In this document: piece after piece, positions 9,707-20,000 of the stretch | How positions within the stretch are numbered: the stretch's first letter is position 1 | Layout of the letters: every line of letters starts with the position of its first letter | From: Strigamia acuminata | Lineage: Eukaryota; Arthropoda; Chilopoda; Geophilomorpha; Linotaeniidae | Direction: 5' to 3' | DNA length: 40,000 nucleotides | Assembly (NCBI GenBank): GCA_949358305.1 | Contig: OX442314.1 | Span: forward strand, 51,918,162 to 51,958,161 | The notes under the pieces: generated by a model | Told to the model about the DNA's origin: nothing | The model's database searches: none | The model's input: only the letters and a program-made list of their open reading frames with translations | Position numbers and translations under genes: made by a program

Positions 9707-9874
9707 CAACGACAGCGCCATTGCCGTCTTCTTCGTCGTCGTCGGTGATGTCAACCTGAAAGCAAAATTTTAAGCGGGGCGACGTGACACGTCGAAGAAA
9801 ATAAACGCGCTCACCGTGACGACGGGAATGGGCGGCCATCTCGGATCCTCGTTTCGTTCGCGGTTCGGTTCCAT
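8577..9874 (-). CDS. coiled-coil protein, paralogue A
   Basis: Four exons, 9874-9815, 9755-9588, 9507-8953 and 8777-8577, join in phase 0 into 327 residues ending in TAA. The N-terminus has a PPIPVV motif, exon 2 an acidic run and about eleven alanines from a GCC repeat. Exon 3 is a long charged helix: a [12 protein letters not shown] motif, then Arg/Glu/Gln-rich heptad-like sequence ending in a WQQWQQQQ cluster and acidic Ser/Glu pairs. The C-terminal exon carries a conserved [11 protein letters not shown] motif. The same architecture, with the same exon phases, is seen in the paralogue at 36812-38461, whose exon 3 is almost twice as long. Function is unknown; a coiled-coil scaffold is an inference from composition. 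Retention of an open frame across four exons in both copies argues that the gene is real. Confidence 0.7.
9660..9712. repeat. (GGC)n inside coding exon (poly-Ala)
   Basis: A trinucleotide repeat in exon 2 of coiled-coil paralogue A encodes poly-Ala on the minus strand. The paralogue at the equivalent place has a (GTC)n tract encoding poly-Asp instead, so the homopolymer differs between copies. Confidence 0.85.
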
Positions 9875-9962
9875 CTGAAAAACGGAACGAAAAGTTGACG
9901 CCGACTGACGAGAACGAAATGGTTGTCGCGGTAATAGCGTTGGAGAAACTTACCACGTTGTG

Positions 9963-10012
9963 TATGTATGTATGTATGTATGTATGTATGTATGTATGTA
10001 TGTATGTATGAA
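9963..10012. repeat. (GTAT)n microsatellite
   Basis: About twelve GTAT units lie upstream of coiled-coil gene A. Confidence 0.95.
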
Positions 10013-10099
10013 TGGATAAATGTCTGTCGGTCGTCGAACGAAGTTGGTCGCAAAACGCAGACGTCGCGTGGTCGGGAAAAGTGCACTCACTCACATTCA

Positions 10100-10102
10100 C
10101 TC

Positions 10103-10194
<92 letters not shown>
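10100..10194. repeat. (CT)n microsatellite
   Basis: More than forty CT dinucleotides in an almost uninterrupted run. Frames through it read as Ser-Leu repeats and are not genes. Confidence 0.97.
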
Positions 10195-10195
<1 letters not shown>

Positions 10196-10395
10196 GAGAT
10201 GTGACGCTAGAGCATGTCGGTCGACCGGTGACGCGAAAAAGATTAATGAATAAACGACACTAATAATGGCAATAACTGACAACTAATAATTAATAATCAA
10301 TAATTAATTAATAATCGACGATTAATAATCAATAACCGATAATGATTAGTAATAACGACAAACGTCGTCATCGAAAATAGCGACGCTTTGTCTCC

Positions 10396-10477
10396 GGGCC
10401 CGGGTGGCCGAGCGGGCAGAGTTACCTGCCGTACGGAGTTGTGGATCGAGGGTTCGAATCCCGCTCCCGCGAGTTTT
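10396..10477 (+). ncRNA. tRNA-like Pol III element S1
   Basis: An A box (TGGCCGAGCGGG, 10405-10416) and a B box (GGTTCGAATCC, 10451-10461) lie at tRNA spacing and a TTTT terminator follows at 10474-10477. The A box is of the Leu/Ser tRNA type. The acceptor and T stems do not pair well, so a working tRNA is unlikely; a tRNA-derived SINE head or a tRNA-like RNA gene fits better. Six related copies occur at 32.1-33.6 and 38.8-39.4 kb. Confidence 0.6.
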
Positions 10478-10564
10478 CGTTTCTGGCAAAGCTGTATTGT
10501 CAAACACGCATTCCATTGACATTGCCATACATTGTGCCGTTTCAGTTTGGTCCCTTCTTCGTTT

Positions 10565-10645
10565 CAGATAGTGATGGTGAACACTCTCCCGCGAGGTTGC
10601 GGGAGGGTGGGGGGGAGTCGAAAGATTCGGCTCTCCTTTTATTTC
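10565..10645 (+). repeat. conserved 3' tail of tRNA-like cassette S1, with hairpin
   Basis: A GATGGTGAACACTCTCCCGC motif begins a tail shared with the copies at 38980 and 39465. It contains a perfect 7 bp stem, CTCCCGC at 10586-10592 with GCGGGAG at 10599-10605 and a six-base loop, followed by a G-run and a GTCGAAAGATTCGGCTCTCC motif, then T-rich sequence. Confidence 0.7.
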
Positions 10646-10889
10646 TTCGTTTTATTTTTTTATTTTCATTTACCGTTCTCATCTTTATTTTCATTCTCGT
10701 TTTTTATTTTCGTTTACATGTTTCTATTTTTATTTCCACGGTGTGTCGGGAGGGCGCGCGAAAACCTACTCGCCCAATCTCCGTGGTCGCATTTTCCAAA
10801 TTTTGTCACTGGATTTCGCGCTTGCGGTGGGGATGGGCGCGCGCAGGCTCCGTCGTCGTGCCAGAAACTCCACTGTGTGATGTAGTCGC

Positions 10890-10920
<31 letters not shown>

Positions 10921-11095
10921 ACCTAAACCACCACCACCACCACCACCACCACCATCGTCGTCTCTTCTCTCCTTTTCTTTTAATTTTTGTTAATTTTTGT
11001 TAATTTTTGTTAATTTTGTAATTTTGTAATTTTGTAATTTTGTAATTTTGTAATTTTTGAAATTTTTATTTTTAACTTTTGAATGTACAAATGTA

Positions 11096-11134
<39 letters not shown>

Positions 11135-11211
11135 ATACAATAATCAGACTTTATTCTTCAGTCTTAAAAATATAAAAAAAATAAAAAAAAAAAATATTGT
11201 AAACCACTCGT
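10646..11211. other. spacer with simple repeats
   Basis: 10741-10825 resembles 39745-39830, extending the duplicated block. 10888-10955 holds (CGT)n and (CAC)n tracts, 10980-11075 a TTAATTTTTG-type repeat and 11098-11137 an (AAAT)n tract. No gene is visible. Confidence 0.5.
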
Positions 11212-11613
11212 TTACGGTCCACGGGGAAATAAATAAATAAATAAATACATAAATGAATGAATGAATGAATGAATAATTAGAATCGAAGAGTGGCTGTCGT
11301 CGTCGTCGTCGCCGCCGTCGCCGCCGGTCCTCTCCTCGCCACCTTTACCACCGGTCGCCCCTTTGTCGTCGCCTTCGTCGTCCACCGGCTCCGTATCATC
11401 GGCCATCGCTCCCATCCACTTCTTCTCCACCCTCTCCAACATGTTCTCGAATCGTTCCTCCGTTCTCGCCAGCATCGCTTCCAATTTTGCCTCCGTCCTC
11501 GCCATCATCTTCTCGACCATCGCCTCCAGCGCCGTCTCCTCGCTCTTCTTTTCACTCGGTGTCGGTGGCGGCGGCGGCGGCGGTGGTCGCGCAGACGCAC
11601 CCCCTCGACGCAA
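11212..11613 (-). CDS. possible terminal exon with coiled coil
   Basis: After an AG acceptor (11615-11614) the minus strand is open to a TAA at 11212-11214. It begins Gly/Arg-rich with a poly-Pro run, then has a regular helix in which ARTEAKLEAMLARTEERFEN shows two related repeats, followed by an acidic Gly/Asp tail. The final residues come from an (AATG)n tract. Upstream on its strand there is a 155 bp (GA)n tract and then the satellite structure, so the 5' exons are missing or far away; the gene may have been cut by that insertion. The product is not recognised. Confidence 0.45.
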   Translation of the reverse strand: MRRGGASARPPPPPPPPTPSEKKSEETALEAMVEKMMARTEAKLEAMLARTEERFENMLERVEKKWMGAMADDTEPVDDEGDDKGATGGKGGEERTGGDGGDDDDDSHSSILIIHSFIHSFMYLFIYLFPRGP

Positions 11614-11635
11614 CTAGCGAAAAAAAAAAAAAAAA

Positions 11636-11808
<173 letters not shown>

Positions 11809-11846
11809 GTGCACTGTTCACGCGCCCACATGCGTGAACAGTGCAC
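11809..11846. repeat. perfect 15 bp inverted repeat with 8 nt loop
   Basis: GTGCACTGTTCACGC at 11809-11823 is the exact reverse complement of 11832-11846. In the second copy of the surrounding module (16620 onward) the right arm is intact but the left arm is absent. The hairpin sits exactly at the left edge of the duplicated module. Confidence 0.9.
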
Positions 11847-11883
11847 TCGCCCTCCGCGCCCCGTCGGCGTAGGCGCCGGCCGT

Positions 11884-11923
<40 letters not shown>

Positions 11924-12312
11924 GCCCGGGAATCGCCCTTCCGCCCGTCACCGAATTTTGTCAATATCTGATAAATTTCCACAGAATTGCAGCGACATTG
12001 TACGGGATATTTCTGCCCGATTTGACGGACTTATGTAAAACATTGCTGAAATTCCGTGGAAATTTATAAAATATTGACAAAGGTTGGTGACCGACCCACG
12101 GCGCGTTGCGGCGCGGTCGGAGCACGCGACCCGATCCCCCCCTCCCCCCGTCCCCAAAAAACCACGCCTCGAGGAACCCCGAGGTTCGGTTTCCGACCGG
12201 GTCGCCTCTTGATCCGACCCGGGGCGCGTCACGGCGCGGTCGAAGGACGGCCCTCGCCCCCAAAAACCACACTCCGGGTCACGTGGTCTCGCACCCGACT
12301 CTCTCAGTTTTC
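11822..12312. repeat. satellite-flanking module, copy 1
   Basis: Nearly identical in order and orientation to 16620-17095. It contains a (CT)n tract at 11888-11920, a foldback at 11957-12082 (about 36 bp arms around a TTTCCAC core) and two related ~120 bp GC-rich subrepeats that share a GGCGCGGTCG motif and a C-run followed by CAAAAA.CCAC. The module ends at CTCTCAGTT and passes into satellite. No coding function is supported. Confidence 0.85.
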
Positions 12313-15222
12313 CCGTTACGGGATCATGACGGGCCGTTACGGGATCGTGACGGGACCGTCGGCGGCCCGTTAACGGCTTGTACGGGCCGTTACGGGATCG
12401 TGACGGGACCGTCGGCGGCCCGTTAACGGCCCGTGCGGACCGTTACGGGATCGTGACGGGACCGTCGGCGGCCCGTTAACGGCCCGTGCGGGCCCATGCG
12501 GGCCGTTGACGGGCCGTTGACGGGCCGTTGACGGGCCGTTAACGGGCCGTTAACGGGCCGTGACGGTGTAAATCGAAAAAATCAACAACCGACAACACGT
12601 ACGTGAAAACGCGTACAACATTCATAGACATTAATCTCGAATCCTGTTTTTGGTTTTACGCCGTTAACGGGCCGTTAACGGCCCGTTAACGGCCCGTCAA
12701 CGGCCCGCATGGAGTCGTACGGGCCGTTAACGGGCTGCCGACGGTCCCGTCACGATCCCGTCACGGCTCGTGCGGGCCGTTAACGGGCCGCCGACAGTCC
12801 CGTCACGATCCCGTCACGGCCTGTGCGGGCCGTTAACGGGCCGTTAACGGGCCGTTAACGGCCCGTTAACGGCGTAAAACCAAAAACAGGATTCGAGATT
12901 AATGTCTATGAATGTTGTACGCGTTTTCACGTACGTGTTGTCGGTTGTTGATTTTTTCGATTTACGCCGTAACGGCCCGTTAACGGCCCGTTAACGGCCC
13001 GTCAACGGCCCGTCAACGGCCCGCAACGGCCCGCACGGGCCGTTAACGGGCCGTCGACGATCCCGTCACGATCCCGCAACGGCCCGCACGGGCCGTTAAC
13101 GGGCCGCTGACGGTCCCGTCACGATCCCGTCACGGCCTTCGTTCCCGGACTTCGGCTCGCCGACGGCCCGTACGACCTCACGCGGGCCGTTAACGGGCCG
13201 TTAACGGCCCGTTAACGGCCCGTTAACGGCGTAAAACCAAAAACAGGATTCGAGATTAATGTCTATGAATGTTGTACGCGTTTTCATGTACGTGTTGTCG
13301 GTTGTTGATTTTTTCGATTCACGCCGTAACGGCCCGTTAACGGCCCGTTAACGGCCCGTCAACGGCCCGTCAACGGCCCGTCAACGGCCCGCAACGGCCC
13401 GCACGGGCCGTTAACGGGCCGTCGACGATCCCGTCACGATCCCGCAACGGCCCGCACGGGCCGTTAACGGGCCGCTGACGGTCCCGTCACGATCCCGCAA
13501 CGGCCCGCACGGGCCGTTAACGGGCCGTCGACGATCCCGTCACGATCCCGCAACGGCCCGCACGGGCCGTTAACGGGCCGCTGACGGTCCCGTCACGATC
13601 CCGCAACGGCCCGCACGGGCCGTTAACGGGCCGTCGACGGTCCCGTCACGATCCCGCAACGGCCCGCACGGGCCGTTAACGGCCCGTTAACGGCCCGTTA
13701 ACGGCCCGTTAACGGGGCAAAACCGAAAACAGGATTCGAGATTAATGTCTATGAATGTTGTACGCGTTTTCATGTACGTGTTGTCGGTTGTTGATTTTTT
13801 CGATTCACGCCGTAACGGCCCGTTAACGGCCCGTTAACGGCCCGTCAACGGCCCGTCAACGGCCCGCAACGGCCCGCACGGGCCGTTAACGGGCCGTCGA
13901 CGATCCCGTCACGATCCCGCAACGGCCCGCACGGGCCGTTAACGGGCCGCTGACGGTCCCGTCACGATCCCGTCACGGCCTTCGTTCCCGGACTTCGGCT
14001 CGCCGACGGCCCGTACGACCTCACGCGGGCCGTTAACGGGCCGTTAACGGCCCGTTAACGGCCCGTTAACGGCGTAAAACCAAAAACAGGATTCGAGATT
14101 AATGTCTATGAATGTTGTACGCGTTTTCATGTACGTGTTGTCGGTTGTTGATTTTTTCGATTCACGCCGTAACGGCCCGTTAACGGCCCGTTAACGGCCC
14201 GTCAACGGCCCGTCAACGGCCCGCAACGGCCCGCACGGGCCGTTAACGGGCCGTCGACGATCCCGTCACGATCCCGCAACGGCCCGCACGGGCCGTTAAC
14301 GGGCCGCTGACGGTCCCGTCACGATCCCGCAACGGCCCGCACGGGCCGTTAACGGGCCGTCGACGATCCCGTCACGATCCCGCAACGGCCCGCACGGGCC
14401 GTTAACGGGCCGCTGACGGTCCCGTCACGATCCCGCAACGGCCCGCACGGGCCGTTAACGGGCCGTCGACGGTCCCGTCACGATCCCGCAACGGCCCGCA
14501 CGGGCCGTTAACGGCCCGTTAACGGCCCGTTAACGGCCCGTTAACGGGGCAAAACCGAAAACAGGATTCGAGATTAATGTCTATGAATGTTGTACGCGTT
14601 TTCATGTACGTGTTGTCGGTTGTTGATTTTTTCGATTCACGCCGTAACGGCCCGTTAACGGCCCGTTAACGGCCCGTCAACGGCCCGTCAACGGCCCGCA
14701 ACGGCCCGCACGGGCCGTTAACGGGCCGTCGACGATCCCGTCACGATCCCGCAACGGCCCGCACGGGCCGTTAACGGGCCGCTGACGGTCCCGTCACGAT
14801 CCCGTCACGGCCTTCGTTCCCGGACTTCGGCTCGCCGACGGCCCGTACGACCTCACGCGGGCCGTTAACGGGCCGTTAACGGGCCGTTAACGGCCCGTTA
14901 ACGGCGTAAAACCAAAAACAGGATTCGAGATTAATGTCTATGAATGTTGTACGCGTTTTCACGTACGTGTTGTCGGTTGTTGATTTTTTCGATTCACGCC
15001 GTAACGGCCCGTTAACGGCCCGTTAACGGCCCGTCAACGGCCCGTCAACGGCCCGCATGGAGTCGTACGGGCCGTTAACGGGCCGCCGACGGTCCCGTCA
15101 CGATCCCGTCACGGCCCGTGCGGGCCGTTAACGGGCCGCCAACGGTCCCGTCACGATCCCGTCACGGCTCGTGCGGGCCGTTAACGGGCCGCCGACAGTC
15201 CCGTCACGATCCCGTAACGGGC
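12313..15222. repeat. satellite array, left arm of large inverted repeat
   Basis: Monomers of about 53 bp carry the perfect palindrome CGGCCCGTTAACGGGCCG plus a GATCCCGTCACG-type segment. A ~97 bp non-palindromic block (contains ACGCGTTTTCA and CATAGACATT or complements) recurs at 12568 in plus orientation and at about 12873, 13230, 13716, 14073, 14547 and 14904 in the opposite orientation. The spacing alternates about 357 and 474-486 bp, a higher-order unit of about 832 bp. Two block variants alternate: ACCAAAAACAGG after GTAA and ACCGAAAACAGG after GGCA. Orientation flips near 12.66 kb. There are no plausible genes. Confidence 0.95.
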
Positions 15223-15480
15223 TGAAAACGGGAAAACTGAAAGAGTCGGGTGCGAGACCACGTGACCCGGAGTGTGGTTTTTGGGGGCGAGGGCCGTCCT
15301 CCGACCGCGCCGTGACGCGCCCCGAGTCGGATCAAGAGGCGACCCGGTCGGAAACCGAACCTCGGGGTTCCTCGAGGCGTGGTTTTTTGGGGACGGGGGG
15401 AGGGGGGGGGGGGGGGGATCGGGTCGCGTGCTCCGACCGCGCCGCAACGCGATGTGGGTCGGTCACCAACTTTTGTCAAT
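15223..15480. repeat. satellite-flanking module, inverted copy
   Basis: The reverse complement of 12085-12312 and of 16870-17095, with few changes. It contains a run of sixteen G at 15402-15417 in place of the short C-run of the other copies. Confidence 0.9.
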
Positions 15481-16619
15481 TTTTGACAAATTTCCACGGA
15501 ATTTCAGCAACATTTTACGAGACGTTTCTGCCCGACTAGACACGTTTCCGCAGGTTTTAGCAAAACAACGTTAAATTCTGTGGAAATTTATCAAATGTTG
15601 ACAAAATTCTGTGCAAGTTTTGTCAGATACTTACTTACTTACGATATAAACTCGAACGTCGTCCATCGACACTCTCAACATTCCACCGGACATTTTCCGG
15701 AAGAGTTTGTCCCGATCGGGACCACGCCTCGACGAAGCCCGGGACCCGGTTTCCGACCGGGTCGTTTTTGGCCCAAGTCACGGCGCGTCGCGGCGCTTTC
15801 GGAGCACGCGACCCGATCCCCCCCTCCCCCCGTTCTCAAAAACCACGCCTCGACGAAGCCCGGGACCCGGTTTCCGACCGGGTCGTTTTTGGCCCAAGTC
15901 ACGGCGCGTCGCGGCGCGTTCGGAGCACATGAACCGATCCCCCCTCCCTCCCGTCACAAAAACCACGTTTTAGCGAAACCCTTGACCGGTCACAAAACCC
16001 ACCGAACACCGAAAAGCAACGAACAAAACGCGCTCGGTCGCACGAACTACTCGGCCAAAACAACATCCGCAAATTCCGCATCACAGTCGCGATCAACGAA
16101 ACAACGTATAGGCCGCCGTAATGTTAAAAAGCGGGACCCTTTCGCCCCCGACAAAATCCGCACACATACCCCAAGGTTAAGCGCCGACTGGTCCCCGTCC
16201 GGCCGCGTCCGGGCGTCGCGTCCGCACGCCTGCTTTGCCTATCCTTCGGAAGCGAGTGCACCCGCAAAATCCGCACTTTGGGAGTGACTATTCCTCGGAT
16301 TCCGGCCGGACCAAACTCTTCCGGAAAATGTCCGGGGGAATGCTGAGAGTGCCGATAGACGACATTCGATTTTATGTCGTGGATTTTTGTGCGGTTTGCG
16401 CCGTGTTTATTATTCGTACGAGATTTGGTATTTTCGCAGGGTTGTTGTCGCGCGAGATTCATCGGGGTAAAGCGAGTTCATCAACGACCTCGCCGGTGAA
16501 TGTTGCTAAAAATCTGTGCAAGTGTTGTCAAATATTGCCGTGATTCGATGGAATTTTTGTCAGACATTGGGAAATTTTTTTTGACTTGTCCAACGCGCCA
16601 GTAAATCGAGCGTCCACAC
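15481..16619. repeat. spacer of the large inverted repeat
   Basis: 15481-15620 is another foldback related to 11957-12082. 15640-15715 and 16300-16380 are inverted copies of each other, with a shared CCGGAAAATGTCCGG-like motif. 15718-15835 and 15838-15950 are a direct tandem pair with a CCCGGGACCCGGTTTCCGAC motif. 15950-16181 matches 7861-8095. I find no gene; short frames here are not conserved between copies. Confidence 0.75.
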
Positions 16620-17095
16620 GCGCCCACATGCGTGAACAGTGCACTCGCCCTCCGCGCCCCGTCGGCGTAGGCGCCGGCCGTCCCCCCTTTCTCTCTCTCT
16701 CTCTCTCTTCCGCCCGGGAATCGCCCTTCCGCCCGTCACCGAATTTTGTCAATATCTGATAAATTTCCACAGAATTGCAGCGACATTGTACGGGATATTT
16801 CTGCCCGATTTGACGGACTTATGTAAAACATTGTTGAAATTCCGTGGAAATTTATAAAATATTGACAAAGGTTGGTGACCGACCCACGGCGCGTTGCGGC
16901 GCGGTCGGAGCACGCGACCCAATCCCCCCCTCCCCCCGTCCCCAAAAAACCACGCCCCGAGGAACCCCGAGGTTCGGTTTCCGACCGGGTCGCCTCTTGA
17001 TCCGACCCGGGGCGCGTCACGGCGCGGTCGGAGGACGGCCCTCGCCCCCAAAAACCACACTCCGGGTCACGTGGTCTCGCACCCGACTCTCTCAG
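16620..17095. repeat. satellite-flanking module, copy 2
   Basis: Direct copy of 11822-12312 with a shorter CT tract and a handful of substitutions. The left flank differs from copy 1, which places the module edge at about 16620. Confidence 0.9.
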
Positions 17096-20000
17096 TTATC
17101 CCGTTACGGCCCTTGGCCGTAACGGGCCGTTACGGGATCGTGACGGGACCGTCGGCGGCCCGTTAACGGCCCGCACGGGCCGTGACGGGATCGTGACGGG
17201 ACCGTTGGCGGCCCGTTAACGGCCCGCACGCGCCGTGACGGGACCGTGACGGGACCGTCGGCGGCCCGTTAACGGCCCGTACGACTCCATGCGGGCCGTT
17301 GACGGGCCGTTAACGGGCCGTTAACGGGCCGTTAACGGCGTAAATCGAAAAAATCAACAACCGACAACACGTACGTGAAAACGCGTACAACATTCATAGA
17401 CATTAATCTCGAATCCTGTTTTTGGTTTTACGCCGTTAACGGCCCGCGTGAGGTCGTACGGGCCGTCGGCGAGCCGAAGTCCGGGAACGAAGGCCGTGAC
17501 GGGATCGTGACGGGACTGTCGGCGGCCCGTTAACGGCCCGCACGCGCCGTGACGGGACCGTGACGGGACCGTCGGCGGCCCGTTAACGGCCCGTGCGGGC
17601 CGTTGCGGGATCGTGACGGGATCGTCGACGGCCCGTTAACGGCCCGTGCGGGCCGTTGCGGGCCGTTGACGGGCCGTTGACGGGCCGTTAACGGGCCGTT
17701 AACGGGCCGTTACGGCGTGAATCGAAAAAATCAACAACCGACAACACGTACATGAAAACGCGTACAACATTCATAGACATTAATCTCGAATCCTGTTTTC
17801 GGTTTTGCCCCGTTAACGGGCCGTTAACGGGCCGTTAACGGGCCGTTAACGGCCCGTGCGGGCCGTTGCGGGATCGTGACGGGACCGTCGACGGCCCGTT
17901 AACGGCCCGTGCGGGCCGTTGCGGGATCGTGACGGGACCGTCAGCGGCCCGTTAACGGCCCGTGCGGGCCGTTGCGGGATCGTGACGGGATCGTCGACGG
18001 CCCGTTAACGGCCCGTGCGGGCCGTTGCGGGATCGTGACGGGACCGTCAGCGGCCCGTTAACGGCCCGTGCGGGCCGTTGCGGGATCGTGACGGGATCGT
18101 CGACGGCCCGTTAACGGCCCGTGCGGGCCGTTGCGGGCCGTTGACGGGCCGTTGACGGGCCGTTAACGGGCCGTTAACGGGCCGTTACGGCGTGAATCGA
18201 AAAAATCAACAACCGACAACACGTACATGAAAACGCGTACAACATTCATAGACATTAATCTCGAATCCTGTTTTTGGTTTTACGCCGTTAACGGGCCGTT
18301 AACGGGCCGTTAACGGCCCGTTAACGGCCCGCGTGAGGTCGTACGGGCCGTCGGCGAGCCGAAGTCCGGGAACGAAGGCCGTGACGGGATCGTGACGGGA
18401 CCGTCAGCGGCCCGTTAACGGCCCGTGCGGGCCGTTGCGGGATCGTGACGGGATCGTCGACGGCCCGTTAACGGCCCGTGCGGGCCGTTGCGGGCCGTTG
18501 ACGGGCCGTTGACGGGCCGTTAACGGGCCGTTAACGGGCCGTTACGGCGTGAATCGAAAAAATCAACAACCGACAACACGTACATGAAAACGCGTACAAC
18601 ATTCATAGACATTAATCTCGAATCCTGTTTTCGGTTTTGCCCCGTTAACGGGCCGTTAACGGGCCGTTAACGGGCCGTTAACGGCCCGTGCGGGCCGTTG
18701 CGGGATCGTGACGGGACCGTCGACGGCCCGTTAACGGCCCGTGCGGGCCGTTGCGGGATCGTGACGGGACCGTCAGCGGCCCGTTAACGGCCCGTGCGGG
18801 CCGTTGCGGGATCGTGACGGGATCGTCGACGGCCCGTTAACGGCCCGTGCGGGCCGTTGCGGGATCGTGACGGGACCGTCAGCGGCCCGTTAACGGCCCG
18901 TGCGGGCCGTTGCGGGATCGTGACGGGATCGTCGACGGCCCGTTAACGGCCCGTGCGGGCCGTTGCGGGCCGTTGACGGGCCGTTGACGGGCCGTTAACG
19001 GGCCGTTAACGGGCCGTTACGGCGTGAATCGAAAAAATCAACAACCGACAACACGTACATGAAAACGCGTACAACATTCATAGACATTAATCTCGAATCC
19101 TGTTTTTGGTTTTACGCCGTTAACGGGCCGTTAACGGGCCGTTAACGGCCCGTTAACGGCCCGCGTGAGGTCGTACGGGCCGTCGGCGAGCCGAAGTCCG
19201 GGAACGAAGGCCGTGACGGGATCGTGACGGGACCGTCAGCGGCCCGTTAACGGCCCGTGCGGGCCGTTGCGGGATCGTGACGGGATCGTCGACGGCCCGT
19301 TAACGGCCCGTGCGGGCCGTTGCGGGCCGTTGACGGGCCGTTGACGGGCCGTTAACGGGCCGTTAACGGGCCGTTACGGCGTGAATCGAAAAAATCAACA
19401 ACCGACAACACGTACATGAAAACGCGTACAACATTCATAGACATTAATCTCGAATCCTGTTTTCGGTTTTGCCCCGTTAACGGGCCGTTAACGGGCCGTT
19501 AACGGGCCGTTAACGGCCCGTGCGGGCCGTTGCGGGATCGTGACGGGACCGTCGACGGCCCGTTAACGGCCCGTGCGGGCCGTTGCGGGATCGTGACGGG
19601 ATCGTCGACGGCCCGTTAACGGCCCGTGCGGGCCGTTGCGGGATCGTGACGGGACCGTCAGCGGCCCGTTAACGGCCCGTGCGGGCCGTTGCGGGATCGT
19701 GACGGGATCGTCGACGGCCCGTTAACGGCCCGTGCGGGCCGTTGCGGGCCGTTGACGGGCCGTTGACGGGCCGTTAACGGGCCGTTAACGGGCCGTTACG
19801 GCGTGAATCGAAAAAATCAACAACCGACAACACGTACATGAAAACGCGTACAACATTCATAGACATTAATCTCGAATCCTGTTTTTGGTTTTACGCCGTT
19901 AACGGGCCGTTAACGGGCCGTTAACGGCCCGTTAACGGCCCGCGTGAGGTCGTACGGGCCGTCGGCGAGCCGAAGTCCGGGAACGAAGGCCGTGACGGGA

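Noticed and set aside
12106-12426. Short frames in the satellite-flanking modules (also at 15.2-15.5 and 16.9-17.1 kb)
   Set aside because: Frames differ between copies and occur on both strands; no selection for coding is visible.
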